A stretch of DNA of 64,000 bases from Isoetes taiwanensis (taxonomy: Eukaryota > Streptophyta > Lycopodiopsida > Isoetales > Isoetaceae), in assembly GCA_021234155.1 (NCBI GenBank), contig JAJEKV010000055.1, positions 3,219,090 to 3,283,089 of the forward strand. The letters are read 5' to 3'. The first letter of the stretch is position 1. Every line of letters begins with the position of its first letter. A program made the position numbers and the translations under genes. Positions 1 to 11,516 of the stretch are shown here, piece by piece. The notes beneath the pieces are model-generated. The model saw nothing but the letters and a program-made list of their open reading frames with translations, did no database searches and had not been told where the DNA came from.

Positions 1-245
1 CAAGGTACTTGAAAAGCACCAGACGTTCTTGCAGGTTTGGCCTGTTGCATCAGTAGCTTCATTTCTAAAGCTATTTCTCAGCTCTGAATCGATTTAAATT
101 CTCCAGTTGCCTTTATGTTAGCATAAATTTCTTCTTCTCTATGTTTATGTTAATTTGAATGTAGATGTTTATGCAAGTGTAAGAATAGAATGGACAAGCA
201 TTGACATGCCTGTTGTTTAAAAAGTGAGGTAAAATGTTTATTCAG
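1..245. other. Non-coding flank upstream of the SDF2-like exons
   Basis: No coding exon is recognised here. The frame of the next exon has a stop at 230-232, just before a plausible splice acceptor (TTCAG, 241-245). The stretch is therefore best read as intron or upstream flank of the SDF2-like gene, whose first exon would lie before the window or be lost. Confidence 0.4.
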
Positions 246-1800
246 GATTTTTGTTACTGGGCCATTTGCCAGCTATTGCTTGGGTTTGTGCCGTTCTTGG
301 ATTGTTCGTGTTGCTTAAGTTTGAAGAAACGGAATCTGCCTCGATCTCTACCGTGGTTGAAGGAGGAGAGGTAATACTTCCTCTTCTTTCTTTTAACAAT
401 ACCAATTTTGCGTGTATAAGTGTTATAACAGTTCTTTAATCAAATCACAAAATAAAGTCTCCTTGACAGGTTACATACGGAAGTATAATCAAGCTGGAAC
501 ATGATAGAACTAGATTCAGACTTCACTCCCATGAAGTTCCTTACGGTTCTGGAAGTGGTCAACAATCTGTGACTGGATTTCCAAATGTCGATGATTCAAA
601 TAGCTATTGGGTAACGTTTTTTGAAGCTTCTAGCAAGGTTGGCATGTTAATAATTGTGTTAAGATTATATCTCCTGTGTAGATTGTGAGGCCAACTGAGG
701 GAGCAACCTTCTATCAAGTTGATGTAATAAAAAGTGGAACTCTTTTACGACTTCAGCATATGCGTACACGTCGATGGCTTCATAGTCATCTGCATCAATC
801 TCCAATATCAGGAAACCTTGAGGTGGTTCATAGCCTTTCATTTGTTTCTTTCTTTATGTTAGTCTGCTTACTACTCTGAATAAAGTGATTTCTGTCGGGC
901 ACATTTAAGAATTTATGAACGTCCTGATTGGAAAATGACATCGTTTTATATTTGCCAAAACTACCTTTGGGGTGATGGCCAAAGTGATACGGCAGATATT
1001 TGGAGGTAAACACAAGCTAAACACAGTACATTTGAGTTGTAATGATGGGCCACAGTTAAGCCATTCACGCTCTACTGCTTGTTCTCTTTGTTTGTGTGTT
1101 GCATTTACCTAATTTGATATAGGAACACATTTAATCCACTGTATTTTGGCTTAGGCTGGAAATTGAAGGAAAGGGTGACATATGGTTGAGAAACCAAAAA
1201 GTGAGGCTCGTGCATGTTGAGACTGGGACAAGAAGTATACAAGAATAGCGGCTGGTCAACAAGAGGTTTGCATCTACGTACTTAAATGTATAAAGGGCTT
1301 GTTCATGTGAAAAGCACTTCCTATGGCTTCATATAAATATGTTACTGCAGCATCATCATCGCATTTGAAATGCCATTGATAATTCGTATACAGGACAACA
1401 ATAGTGGTTCTTTTGGGTTTTAATATAGTGCATAGGATAGTTCGAAGGATGGCTTTGCCTAATACTAGAGGCATGGACCTTGTAAACAATTGCCGTAACT
1501 ATGAGTTTTAGCCTACAAATCATTAGTTTGGACTGGGCCAGTAAGACCTATTGCTGGATTGTGGATTCTAGATTGATAATACCTATCCACAAGTCGATAA
1601 ATATCTATAGTCGCAATGTCTTGGGTGTTGGTATCCTGCTGTCAGATTATGGTAAACAATATATAGGTATATTCTCAAATCAATAATGCCTTCTTGTTTA
1701 ACAGGTATGTGGCATCACAAAGAAGCATGTGGATAATGTGTTGCTGGCGGCAGAAGGTGTATATTTTCCAGCAAATACAAATGGAAACCCAAATGCATGA
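246..1800 (+). pseudogene. SDF2: SDF2-like MIR-domain protein, multi-exon, probably broken
   Basis: Stromal-cell-derived-factor-2 family. In plants SDF2 is a soluble ER-lumen protein made of MIR repeats that works with ERdj3B and BiP in glycoprotein and receptor quality control. Visible exons: 246-370 (hydrophobic stretch, ends GAG before GT), 470-610 (starts VTYGS; contains LHSHEVPYGSGSGQQSVTGF), 682-822 (RLQHMRTRRWLHSHLH, SPISGNLE), about 945-1005 (GDGQSDTADIW), 1155-1265 (LEIEGKGDIW, then KYTRIAAGQQE) and 1705-1800 (VCGITKKHVDNVLLAAEGVYFP, stop at 1798). Exons 470-610 and 682-822 are each 141 nt, phase 0, with good GT/AG borders. Damage: no in-frame ATG in the first visible exon; a shifted frame and no clear acceptor before 945; the 1155-1265 exon has lost the segment expected to encode a YLHSHD-type motif, leaving a frameshift. 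Family identity is very likely; whether it is a pseudogene or contains sequence errors is uncertain. Confidence 0.8.
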
Positions 1801-4020
1801 CAAATTAACAAGCCAGAGAATCAAAAGAAGATTACTGTACTCTATCTGGCTAACCAACCAAGTTGTCCAGGATACAGAATTCAAGACCAGATTTTTAGGC
1901 ATGTAACTATACTGTTGGATTGCATGCAGTCCATGAATTTCAATTTTTCCCTCAAAAGTGTTTGGCTGTTTAAGCCCTTGTATAGCAATCGTTGTTGCCA
2001 TAAAAGAAAATGGAGCACATTTTGAATCATGTTACAATCGGAAGTAGTGGATAAATTGAAATTTGGGATAGAACGTGGAATGTATTTCTTGAATTGCCCA
2101 TGGTGGTATCCAATGTATGTTGATTGATCTCGTGGAAAGTTTGCTTATTTTTTCTCATTGTTTTCTGATCATTTTGTATAGGCTGATGATATGCCCTAAC
2201 ATTGCTTTTGTTAATGTGCTCTTGAGCCTTGAATCCAGATCATCTCATTTAGGGTTGGTTGAACTTGAGCATGATAAATCACATTGAAACCTTCGATTCT
2301 ATGTTTGGTATTTTGCATGTTTCATTTTCATATTTCCGGAAAGCTAATTGCCACTGCCAGGATGTAAACTGCCGCCGTGGGTTCCTCTTTGAAGGTAAAT
2401 AGAACAAAGAAGAACTTCTATGTGATGTGGAATAAAATTTATAATTAATATTGATAAATGGGCTGGGCTCTCCTGAGAGGCATACCCAATATTATGATAC
2501 TCTATAGGAAGTGACTGTGATGGTGATGACTGCGATTTGCAGGAGTGGAATAGGTTTGATGCAGATCGATTGCTGCAACAGGAGCACGTTTATTAGTTTT
2601 GGTGTAGAAAAAAGTGAAGCTGATCTCAAATGCGTATTGCTGCAATGGTGCAGGTTTGTAAAACGGCCAGATTTAGATGCATGCATTTGAAGCAGGTTTG
2701 CTGCGGATGATCTGTTGGAGGGTTTGACGAGCTTTCAATTTTAACTCGTGCAATAGACCTGTTGAACTCGTGGTGGTTAATCCGGAAGCCACAAACTTTA
2801 ATCTGGATTAATTACATCCCGAAGAAGAAATATGGACGCCCCTGCATTGATGCATGTTGAGCAAGTTAAGGATAATGTGCTCCTGCAGGCCCTTACGTAA
2901 GACTGGGTTCACATGCACCTTCACACCCTCACCATCACTGACAGGATCTCATAACCTAGAGCAGGATACCATGGAAGGATACATTAACATTAGGACATTT
3001 CAAGACACGACATCTCAAATAGGCATGGCATAAGTAAATCATACACGAGTACAGTGTGTCTCTCTTCTGTGCAGGGCTCAACCTTTGCAAGCTTGCAAAT
3101 CAAAGTAGGTTGATATTTGAGAGCATATGGATTTCCATGTAAAAAGGCAGACACCTATATCTATCAAAACAATAGCAATAAAGGAGGGCATCATGAACTT
3201 TATATGTGGATTCATAATACAATAAATAGAAATAGTGTATTTCTTCACTATAGGCTTATCTTTTTTAATGGCACGAACTAATAGAGAAGCCAATAAAGAA
3301 ATGCCTGGCATTATGTTTCCAGACACAGAGGGAAGAAATACTCGTGTGTGCGGATTCAGAGCTCTTAATCTTGATTTGTTTTCTGCTTGATATTTAAGCC
3401 GTCCTACACAGTTGCAAGCATAAACCACTAAGTGGAAGAGTAACAATACCAAATTAAAATCGACAAACCAAAATGGAAAATATTAGACCCTTTGAAACCT
3501 GTAAACCAAAATGGCAAATATTGGGCCCTCGATAAAGTTCAAATGTGATCAATTGTAGTATTCCATGGACTCCTAGAGCTTTAGAGCAAGTGAACTGCCA
3601 TGTAGACAATTTGCACATGTTTTGCGGTCCGACCATGCAAGAGATGAAACTTTTTTCTTCTTTAGTGGAAACAAAGGCACAGATCACAACTTTGGAGATC
3701 CCATCAACAAATTTGAAGCAGGGAGTAGGTGATGAACCTGGCCTTCCATTTCCAAATCTAGCCCTTTTTTTTTTTTTTTTTAATGAATTGAATTCGATGT
3801 GTGAAGTGTCAAACAATGCACGGATGCAAAAGAGGTCTATTTCTCTGCCTAAAAGAGATTCAAGGTGTTTTCTTCCCTAATAATTGACCCGATAATAACT
3901 ATGATGTACTCTGTGTAATGGGTCCCATAGGCCGAAAGGTCTTCGTGGATGCTTGTGGCATTTATCATTCTACGTTTTATATGACTTTATCTGCTTTGTA
4001 TAGGTGTTAATGGCTCTCAG
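1801..4020. other. Non-coding stretch after the SDF2-like gene
   Basis: No recognised gene. Open frames are short and overlap on both strands without family signatures. A run of T lies at 3764-3781. At about 3919-3932 the string GGGTCCCATAGGCC recurs near 62381, suggesting an old short interspersed element end. The first part may include the 3' UTR of the SDF2-like gene. Confidence 0.4.
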
Positions 4021-4140
4021 GAGGGAATGTTTGAATTCTATGTAAAAATGCCAAGGCCTTAGCTTCTTTGATCTATAATTGAGGGAATGTTTGAATTCTA
4101 TGTAAAAATGCCAAGGCCTTAGCTTCTTTGATCTATAATT
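4021..4140. repeat. Perfect 60-bp tandem duplication
   Basis: Bases 4021-4080 and 4081-4140 are identical, starting GAGGGAATGTTTGAATTC and ending ATCTATAATT. The absence of any difference points to a very recent duplication or an assembly stutter. It lies in non-coding sequence. Confidence 0.97.
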
Positions 4141-6469
4141 CCTGAGGAACATTTTTTATGAGAACTTATATGCACTTGGTTGACACTTCTTAAAGATTCA
4201 TTGTAATTTGAAAAAAGAACCATTTAAATGCTAGGATATGAACCTTAAACAAGCATAAAAAATGCAAGTAACCAGGAATTTTGATCATGGTGGTTCAAAA
4301 AATGGAAGCACCATTTTTGCCATGTCATGTGGTATCAATATAGGTAACACATACACAAATTTTCAGGATTCTATCATTGTCATTCACTCATTCAATATAA
4401 ATCCAATAGTAGATAAATCCAATAGTAGATTGCCTCAACTTAAATCCACCATATGTATTGGTTTGTTAATTTATGCCCGACAAAAAGCCCAGCAACGCTG
4501 GGCACTTTTTCTAGTCATCTTATATGCACCTATTATATGTTCGTAGTGCTTTTATTTGAAACACACAGGGTTGCTGTATATTTTACAAACTCCCATCCAA
4601 CTAGCATTGGGTTGCTGTCATGCCTTATGGTTACTATCATGCCGTAAGAGCCTTTTTTCTGTTTGTTATAAGAGCGATAGCCTTATGTGGTAGTCTCATG
4701 TCGCCTGACCATATTAGCTATGTTTGAACTATTGCATGTTGCACACACATTTATGCTTGTTGTAGGTCACTATTACCAGCTTCCTCCTTTAGTTCCAAAG
4801 ATAGATAACAATTTTTTTTCTTTTGTCTTGCTTGTAAATCTGTAGGATTTACTTAGTCCAAGTTTGTACTTTTCTATCAGAGTGCAGAGCCAAGTGAAAA
4901 GGGAATGGATGTTAGCCAGTTTCTCATGCTTGATTTAGGTAATTGTCTCTTAAAATCATATTCTATTCTATTCTTTGCAACACCAGATACAACAGATACA
5001 ACTGCATAGGCTTTAAACCGTAAGCACGTAACTAATGGAGCTTATTGAGTTGTCTTATCACCATGGATTGGCAAGATGGGATGTTGAACTTGTCAATGTA
5101 CAGTCCTAGATCTAAGACATGGTGTTCTTTCTAGATACGTAAAATGTTGCAGCTGAAATGTAAATCATATCTTTGCCATGTCTAATGTATTTTTTTTTTC
5201 ATAGCTTTACGATTTTATAGCTACAGATAAGCGGCTATAAAATGCCGTAAACCAATTTCCTTGAGACTAGTATTCTACGCCATAGGTTGATTTCTTAATA
5301 TTGTGGAGATAATCAAGCGATAAAACAAATAAATCAAGTGAAAAATGCAAATAAATGATCTTATGGTGGAGTCTAAGTTCGTTTTCATTATGGGTGGTTC
5401 ACGCCATAAAAGCTTACATACTTGAGGTAGGAATTCTTTTTTTAATTAATTGCGAAAGTAAGCCAAACTTGTTATGTGGCTGCACTTGTGGTTGCAATAT
5501 GTGTGGCTGCACTTGTTGATATTTCCAAGCGGGCATAGGTATACGAACTTTATGCAACAAAATGAATTCGCAATAACAAGCAAATGATTTTGAACATCTG
5601 CAACAATATTCCATGTATTGAGAGAATTCCAACATGATATTGGAAATTACAAGTTCAACTTGAGTATTTATCGACAAATTTCTGAAGGGGGTTTCCATAG
5701 GCATAGGCACAAGTAAATGTAATGGAATCTTGTGGATATGGCGTGCACACACATTCTACTTTATGTTTATTTCTTCATGTTTCATTTTGTTACCTTCTTA
5801 ACTTTGAAAATGCCATTCAAGCCCATTCATTAATGGGATGAACATGCTACAACATTGTGGCTCACATATAGGGGGGTTTAGATATAAGGCTTGCTAATGG
5901 ATAGTGCCACTATGTGCATTCCCCCATAGCATGAGGTACCTCTTGCTTCCCATACCGTAGTATGGTTACATCTTGCAAATGAAATATTTAGGATTGCACT
6001 ATTTTATATTTTTGGATTATTTTTAATCTTTCACTTAAAAAATTCAACATCTTTCTTATTTCTCCCTTTTTGTCTCTTCATAAACAAATTAATTTTGTTC
6101 ATACCATCTCAACAAAGTATCATGTGAACCTAGTGCACAATTAGCAAGTTGCATATAGAGCAACTTTCAAAAATCAAAAGTTTTTTTTTTCAATCTTGGT
6201 GGTCGTGGTGGGCAACTAGGGATGAAGCCGTTAAACAGCCTATTTTGTTACAACTTAAATCACAATTATAAGTACTTTGAACTCTTTCCTATTACACTTT
6301 ATCTTTACAAATGCATCCAAAGGAAAATCTACCTTAATGGCACACATATATATTTAAAGGAAAAAAAGAAAAAATTGAGACATGACTTTGCCAAGGCATT
6401 TGTACCATAGTGTGCTGCTCACCTATTACCTGATCTTAATCAATCTTTCTTTTTTGCCTTTCATTACTC
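4141..6469. other. Non-coding AT-rich stretch
   Basis: No gene, RNA or mobile-element core recognised. A TATTCTATTCTATTC pentamer-type microsatellite occurs near 4968, like the tail seen near 62430. Open frames in this stretch carry no domain signatures. Confidence 0.35.
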
Positions 6470-6587
6470 CCTAACTTCCTTTCAGTTGAAGGAAGTTAGG
6501 AAGTTAGGGATTAGTTGAGGGTCTATTTGGCAAGGCTTGGGGTGAAGGTTGAAGGCTTCACCTTCACCCCAAGCCCCAAATAGACCC
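6470..6587. repeat. Two adjacent palindromes (foldback / MITE-like)
   Basis: Palindrome 1: CCTAACTTCCTT (6470-6481) pairs with AAGGAAGTTAGG (6489-6500) around a 7-nt loop. Palindrome 2: outer arms GGGTCTATTT (6519-6528) and AAATAGACCC (6578-6587), inner arms GGCTTGGGGTGAAGGT and ACCTTCACCCCAAGCC, with a loop of about 10 nt. The terminal GGGTCTATTTGG resembles ends of some plant hAT-type MITEs, but no target duplication was established. A related half-site (AACCCCAAGCCCG then GCTTTGGGTGAAGG) occurs at about 7331-7376. Confidence 0.8.
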
Positions 6588-7400
6588 CTCATGCCATGTA
6601 CAAGATCATCTTTGATGCATTCTTTGTGGAAGGCATAAGGATCATGTCAATATGCTCCAATTGCCTAGTCTAACAAAAGAACTAACAAAACTGCTCACAA
6701 CAATGTTAGCCAAGTATAAAGCCCCCAGGTCCATCTTGTCCACAATCATTTTTGCATTGCATTGACTAATATTACTCAAAGTAAATGTAAGGGATTCAAG
6801 AATAACAAATGTTGGCTAATATGTTCATGACATATCGTGATTTTCCTTCTCACAATGTGATTTTTGCTACTTTGATTTGAAGATGCTAAGAACTGGTCAC
6901 CATCATTGCCCTGCCTTCATACAAGGATGCATGTGTGGCACAAAACAAAAATGTCACGCTTCTAAGACCTAGGATCATCAATATGAAAACATGCAGAATT
7001 ATCAATTGATCTATCAATTGAAGAATAGAATGATGGCAATATAATACACCTTGCAATGCTTGAAGACTATAATCTGTTGCAGGCTTGCCTTTTCTAGGGG
7101 ACAAGGATTGCTGGAATTCTAGCTTGTCACGTGCTATTACTATGTCGTCTAGACTAATATGTGCTACGTTAGCTAATGCGGTCTAAAAGGGATTTTCCCT
7201 TAACAGCTTTGTTTAACCTACACTCACAAGATTAGGCCATGCACATATCAAACATGTTGTGTTTCCATTGGCGTTTCTCCTCGTGTTTTCTACATCATCC
7301 TAAGTTTATTCCTTCTTTAAACTTTTTTTTAACCCCAAGCCCGCTTTTCTGTGGAAATGCAAGCTTTGGGTGAAGGATAGGATGGGGATGCCGACAACAT
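6588..7400. other. Non-coding stretch before the helicase relic
   Basis: Nothing recognised. It ends in a short T-run and a CCCCAAGCCC half-palindrome just upstream of the GC-richer helicase relic, so it may contain one border of that insertion. Confidence 0.3.
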
Positions 7401-8204
7401 GTGCAAGCTGTGCACCCTCGCCAACAGCCCCCACCTCGTGCAAGTAAAGAAGTAGCACCTGATGCAATCCATCAGGCACTCATCCAACCTTCGCATACGA
7501 CCTTCCTCAACGCCATAAGAGAAAGGCCGCTGACCGAGAGCGAGCTCGTGCAAACGCTGGAACCCCACGTCATCGACAAAGAAGAAGCGCTCGGCAAGAT
7601 CGACCGTAACACCACGGTGCTGTGCACGCACCACGAGGACGTCCGACATTACAACCCGATGGCCATGATCAAGATGTTCCCAGCGACCGTATCTACGAGA
7701 TACGAGTACATACCAATGCAACACCAGAAGACGGGATGAGCAGCTGGACCGACGACCTGGCATTCCATCAAATACCTTACGTCGCCGTGGGATGCAGAGT
7801 CATAATCGTTACCAACATGGACATACTGGGAGAAATAGTCAATGGAATGACAGGAACAGTCGCCTACATAGAGACCGACGAGCAAACAGGAGACGCGAAA
7901 GGCATCACGGTCCACATCGACGACTCCCTCCACTACATGCACGTCAAGCTTAACTGGTCGAAAGTACGAGCACTAGGGGCCCAAGACCATCTTCAAGAGA
8001 ACATTCTCGCTCGTGCTGGCGTACGCCATGACAGGCCATAAGAGACAGAGCTCCACGATAGAAGGCAACGCAATCGTGGTCGTGAGGAGGGCGTTCACGC
8101 CTGGGCTATTATACGTGATGCTCTCGCGAATAAAGGACAGGAAGCAACTGTCGATCGTGTCGCCAAACATGATGGCGGACTTCCAAATTTCAACAAAACG
8201 CTAA
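7401..8204 (+). pseudogene. PIF1-like DNA helicase relic, C-terminal part, frameshifted
   Basis: Three overlapping frames carry consecutive pieces of a PIF1/RecD-type superfamily-1B helicase: 7401-7739 (VLCTHHEDVRHYN, a PIF1-type motif before the C-terminal domain), 7622-8041 (VAVGCRVIIVTN and IVNGMTGTV, the typical 'VGxRVxxxxN ... VNGxxGxV' block) and 8013-8204 (LAYAMTGHKRQSSTIEG and AFTPGLLYVMLSRIKD, equivalent to motifs V/VI). The frame changes near 7690 and 8000. The N-terminal Walker A part is absent. The stretch is visibly GC-richer than its surroundings and has no obvious introns, suggesting recent acquisition from a mobile element (Helitron-type) or a horizontally acquired source. No Rep/HUH domain or Helitron end was seen, so the source is open. 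Confidence 0.75.
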
Positions 8205-8825
8205 TGTAGCCGCTTCAAAACACAATGGTAATCCGCGACTTCACCGTATTGCAGGGGAGACCGCACATTTCGAGGCATTTGCCGCGACATTCTTCCTATT
8301 AGGGACTCAATAAGGGATGCACAATGTAAGATTCATATAGTAACACATATTAAATTAGCATGCCGCTTATTTTGACATGATTGTGTTGTGGGGTTTGTGG
8401 AGTTTACATGATTTAACCATAAAGCTTTGGCCTTTAAATGCCATTCCTGCATACTTAGGAAGTGCATCGACTTATTGGACAATACTTGGAATATACTTGA
8501 TATGCTTCTCCATTTTGTATAGGGTAAAGCCTCTCTAGTGCTAATACTTTTTTGATTTAGATCTTTAAACCTTCTATGTATATTACTAGCTCTAATGATC
8601 ATTCTTTTTCTTCTTAGCCATTCAATGAGATCTGTATCTTCATTGACATCCTTTTTCCTTATGTGTATAATTCCTGTTCGCTAGTTAACGTGCAATTCTT
8701 TAATGTCCATATTATTTCTCAATGGAATTAAAGCCTTTGCAGGCATACTGGTATGCCCTGATATGGGAAAAAATAACCCTTAAGAAGGTTGTCATGACGA
8801 TTCAAATACCCCTGCGTTCTTACGC
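8205..8825. other. Non-coding stretch
   Basis: No gene recognised between the helicase relic and the T-run at 8826-8839 that begins the triplicated module. Confidence 0.35.
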
Positions 8826-10414
8826 TTTTTTTTTTTTTTAAATGCTGATTAGGGTTTGGTCGACCTCTTCCGCAATTGGGAAAGGTTGATATTCTGGAGA
8901 GACAGCCGATTTAATGTTACAAATTGGGAAAGGTTGATTTTCTGGAGAGACAGCCGATTTCGTGCTTTGTATCTGTCTCTGAAGGTTGAATACTTGAAAT
9001 TAAATATTTGAAGTCAGATTTTTTTTCAATATGTTTACATGTTTATATCGGAATGGAGCAATGGCAAATTGTTTAGGGCTAACTCCAACAGCTTAGCAAC
9101 AATTTGTGATTTTCGATTGGAACAAGTGAGTTTTCTTGATCGTATTCAGAGTTTCTTTTGGAGCAAGGCTTGCCACTAGTTTAAATGTAGTATCTCAAAC
9201 ATGAGGACTGCGAACCTTACCCTATTCTCTAGAAGCAAAATTAAAGTACAATCGATATAATGAAATTCTTAGTCTAGATGTAGATGCAATTGCCATTTAG
9301 TATGAAGTAGTCGTTGATTTATAATGAGATATTAGGATGACAAAAAGCAGCAAGTAGTCCACTTGTGTAAGCCGTGGCTTCTTTGAAGTGAACTACTTAA
9401 TCCTTTCCAACTTAAACTTCTTCTACGATTTTAACATTGTCAAACGTATCTAGTATCCCCATGCTCAACTTTCAAGCATAAGGTATGGCCTAAAATCTTA
9501 TCTTCTACATTTTAGCATTCTCCAGCATATTATGACATGCAAACATGACTTTTGATAAATTTGTCATAATTTTGTCAATTTTAAGGAATCTTGAAAATAT
9601 TCCTTTTAAAATGTACTACACCAGAATAAGTCAAAGCTTTGTTTTAAGTTGCCACATGATCGTTTTAGTCCAGACTAACATCACAGCTCCTATATATTGG
9701 TAAGCAGCATTGATCAACGATACGAAAGATAAACATATAGATTTCTGAGTCTATATTGAAGTAATATTTAGAGCCCTGTCAATCTTCATATTTCTTTGGT
9801 AATATTTCTACAAGAATGCTTAACATCTTGACCGTTTAACCTTTTTAATTGATTTCTTCAATCCAAAAAGAATTGCAATATTCAAACTTATTGCTACACA
9901 AAACTGAAAGAATCAATTGAAAATTTTCATACGGTTCCTAATTAAATTAGCGGCCCGAATCAGCCAATGGCATTCCACGACTTCCACAAAAGGTTCTTGG
10001 GAGCGGGTTTGGATAGATCAATGCTTCTTGTAGAGCCGAGCTTCTTAATGTGCTGATGATCATTACATTGGCTTCCCAAAAGCTGACTGATTTGTAGGGC
10101 AGATTGTATTTCTCACAAAGTGGCCTAACAACCTTAGAAATCTTTCTCAGATTGTGTCGAGGAAGACGAGGAAAGAGGTGATGTTCAATTTGGAATTGGA
10201 GACCTCCATGAAACCAGTCCATCCAGCTAGGGGAGGATATGTTTAATGTCCCCCTCACCTGTGCCTGAAACCACTCTTTTGCCGGAATCGGTTGGCCTTG
10301 ATATCTTGGAGATGAAAAGTGGTTCGCATTGTGTTGTACATCTTTGAATACCATCCTTTGCAAAGCTAATGATCACAAAAAGAAGCCTTTCCCATGTCGA
10401 AGGTAAGTAGGAAA
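8826..10414. repeat. Triplicated module, copy 1, left part
   Basis: From the T-run at 8826-8839, the sequence AAATGCTGATTAGG onward matches 33620 onward and 41190 onward. It includes an internal tandem pair of about 48 bp (8873-8961, AAATTGGGAAAGGTTGAT type) kept in all three copies, then about 1 kb of non-coding DNA, then the 3' part of the desaturase pseudogene. Copy 1 resumes at 28486 after the gypsy insertion and runs to about 33620. Confidence 0.9.
9947..10414 (-). pseudogene. Front-end desaturase (sphingolipid delta-8-like), copy 1, C-terminal part
   Basis: Membrane fatty-acid/sphingolipid front-end desaturase. The third histidine box QIEHH is present in the context WMDWFHGGLQFQIEHHLFP, followed by LCEKYNLPY and SFWEANV, then a stop at 9947. 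Upstream in another frame are SYLPSTWERLLFVIISFA (10415-10364 side), so the frame shifts near 10360. At 10415-10419 the coding sequence is cut by the Ty3/gypsy element; the same gene resumes at 28486. The family acts in the ER on acyl lipids or long-chain bases using cytochrome b5 electrons. Non-functional here. Confidence 0.88.
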
Positions 10415-10419
10415 GGAGA
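10415..10419. repeat. 5-bp target-site duplication, left (GGAGA)
   Basis: GGAGA precedes the TGTTACGAACC end of the gypsy array; the same GGAGA follows its other end (GGCATAACA) at 28486-28490. The uninterrupted sequence in module copy 2 (about 35140) has a single GGAGA, as expected. Confidence 0.93.
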
Positions 10420-10633
10420 TGTTACGAACCAAAATTTTAGTACCAAAAATTTCGATTTGTATTCACATTAAACCATCAGAGCACACAGAACAAGTACTGC
10501 CTCCCACGAGGCTATATACATGAAAGCCACGTATACAGATAACAAGATGACACAGAGATAACTATAAACACACGTATGCCCCGCCAGCTATCAAACCGCC
10601 TGCACAAGCTTACACGTGTTAGTAACATGCATA

Positions 10634-10672
<39 letters not shown>

Positions 10673-10997
10673 AATGAAGCTTTTTAATCATTAATTATAG
10701 AGAATAAGTACAAAAATAGAGAATTGCATGACAAAGTAGTCAGCAATCTAGCAGAAATAGATTTTGGGCATAGATAGTCCCAAATATATCATAACAGAAA
10801 TATGTGAAATAGTTAATATGAATGAGAGCATGAAATTCTCATGATAGATGAGTATGTCACTATTGATGGCAGCATCCTTTCCAGTAAGAACAGAATTACA
10901 GAATTCCAAAGAAAATGCTGATGAAGCTCACAGCCTTCCATGTAGATCTCTTAAGCCAACAATCTGCAAAACAGTAATATAGAAATTGAGGCAAAAA

Positions 10998-11516
10998 TCA
11001 GAAATTATAGGTGTCAAGAAAGTGAAAGTGGTCTCGGAAATGCGGATATAGGATTGGTATGAAGTTCTTCCCCCAATCTACAATCTCAACCAGCCTGTTG
11101 GAGTTACAAGTGGAATATAAGTGAATGAGAGTGCCATAGCAATCAGCTCTGCCTCTATGGTAATAATAGCACTCTCTGTAAAACTCGAATTGTCTATCTG
11201 TCATGTCCATGCTATTGGCATGCATGAACCACCATAGCATATACATTAGGTGAGTCTCCCTGCTGAATTCTTTGGCCCATTCTATCTCTCTTTTAGGAAT
11301 CTCATCAATGTTTTCAAATAGCTTTCCCCTAACATGCCCTGTCCAGAAACTATAATCCATCTGTGTTTGCACCTGAGTCTGTACCTCTTGCTGTTCTGAC
11401 ATAGGTTGACCAATATATTTTGAGGCCTCAACTTCATCAAATTGAAGATCTAGCTTGTATTTGCAGTTCCAGAGGTATTCTAGGAGAAACAGAATCAGAA
11501 TTAGTATTATGTTCAT
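10998..11516 (-). CDS. Unrecognised 172-aa ORF at the 3' end of the LINE
   Basis: Open frame of 172 aa overlapping the end of the preceding remnant in another frame. The first residues are hydrophobic (MNIILILILFLLEYLW); the rest is soluble and rich in aromatic and charged residues (YSFWTGHVRGKLFENID, MYMLWWFMHANSMD, EFYRECYYYHRGRADCYG). The position is where plant L1 elements can carry an RNase H domain, but I do not see its catalytic D-E-D pattern, so I assign no function. It may be a diverged RNase H remnant, a fused C-terminal domain, or chance. Confidence 0.4.
   Translation of the reverse strand: MNIILILILFLLEYLWNCKYKLDLQFDEVEASKYIGQPMSEQQEVQTQVQTQMDYSFWTGHVRGKLFENIDEIPKREIEWAKEFSRETHLMYMLWWFMHANSMDMTDRQFEFYRECYYYHRGRADCYGTLIHLYSTCNSNRLVEIVDWGKNFIPILYPHFRDHFHFLDTYNF

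Noticed and set aside
2840-2895. Resemblance of HVEQVKDNVLLQAL-type translation to the last SDF2 exon
   Set aside because: The match is short, in non-coding context, with no splice sites or flanking similarity; probably chance.
10998-11516. RNase H domain at the LINE 3' end
   Set aside because: No D-E-D pattern or typical DGS/DGA motif could be found in the 172-aa frame.
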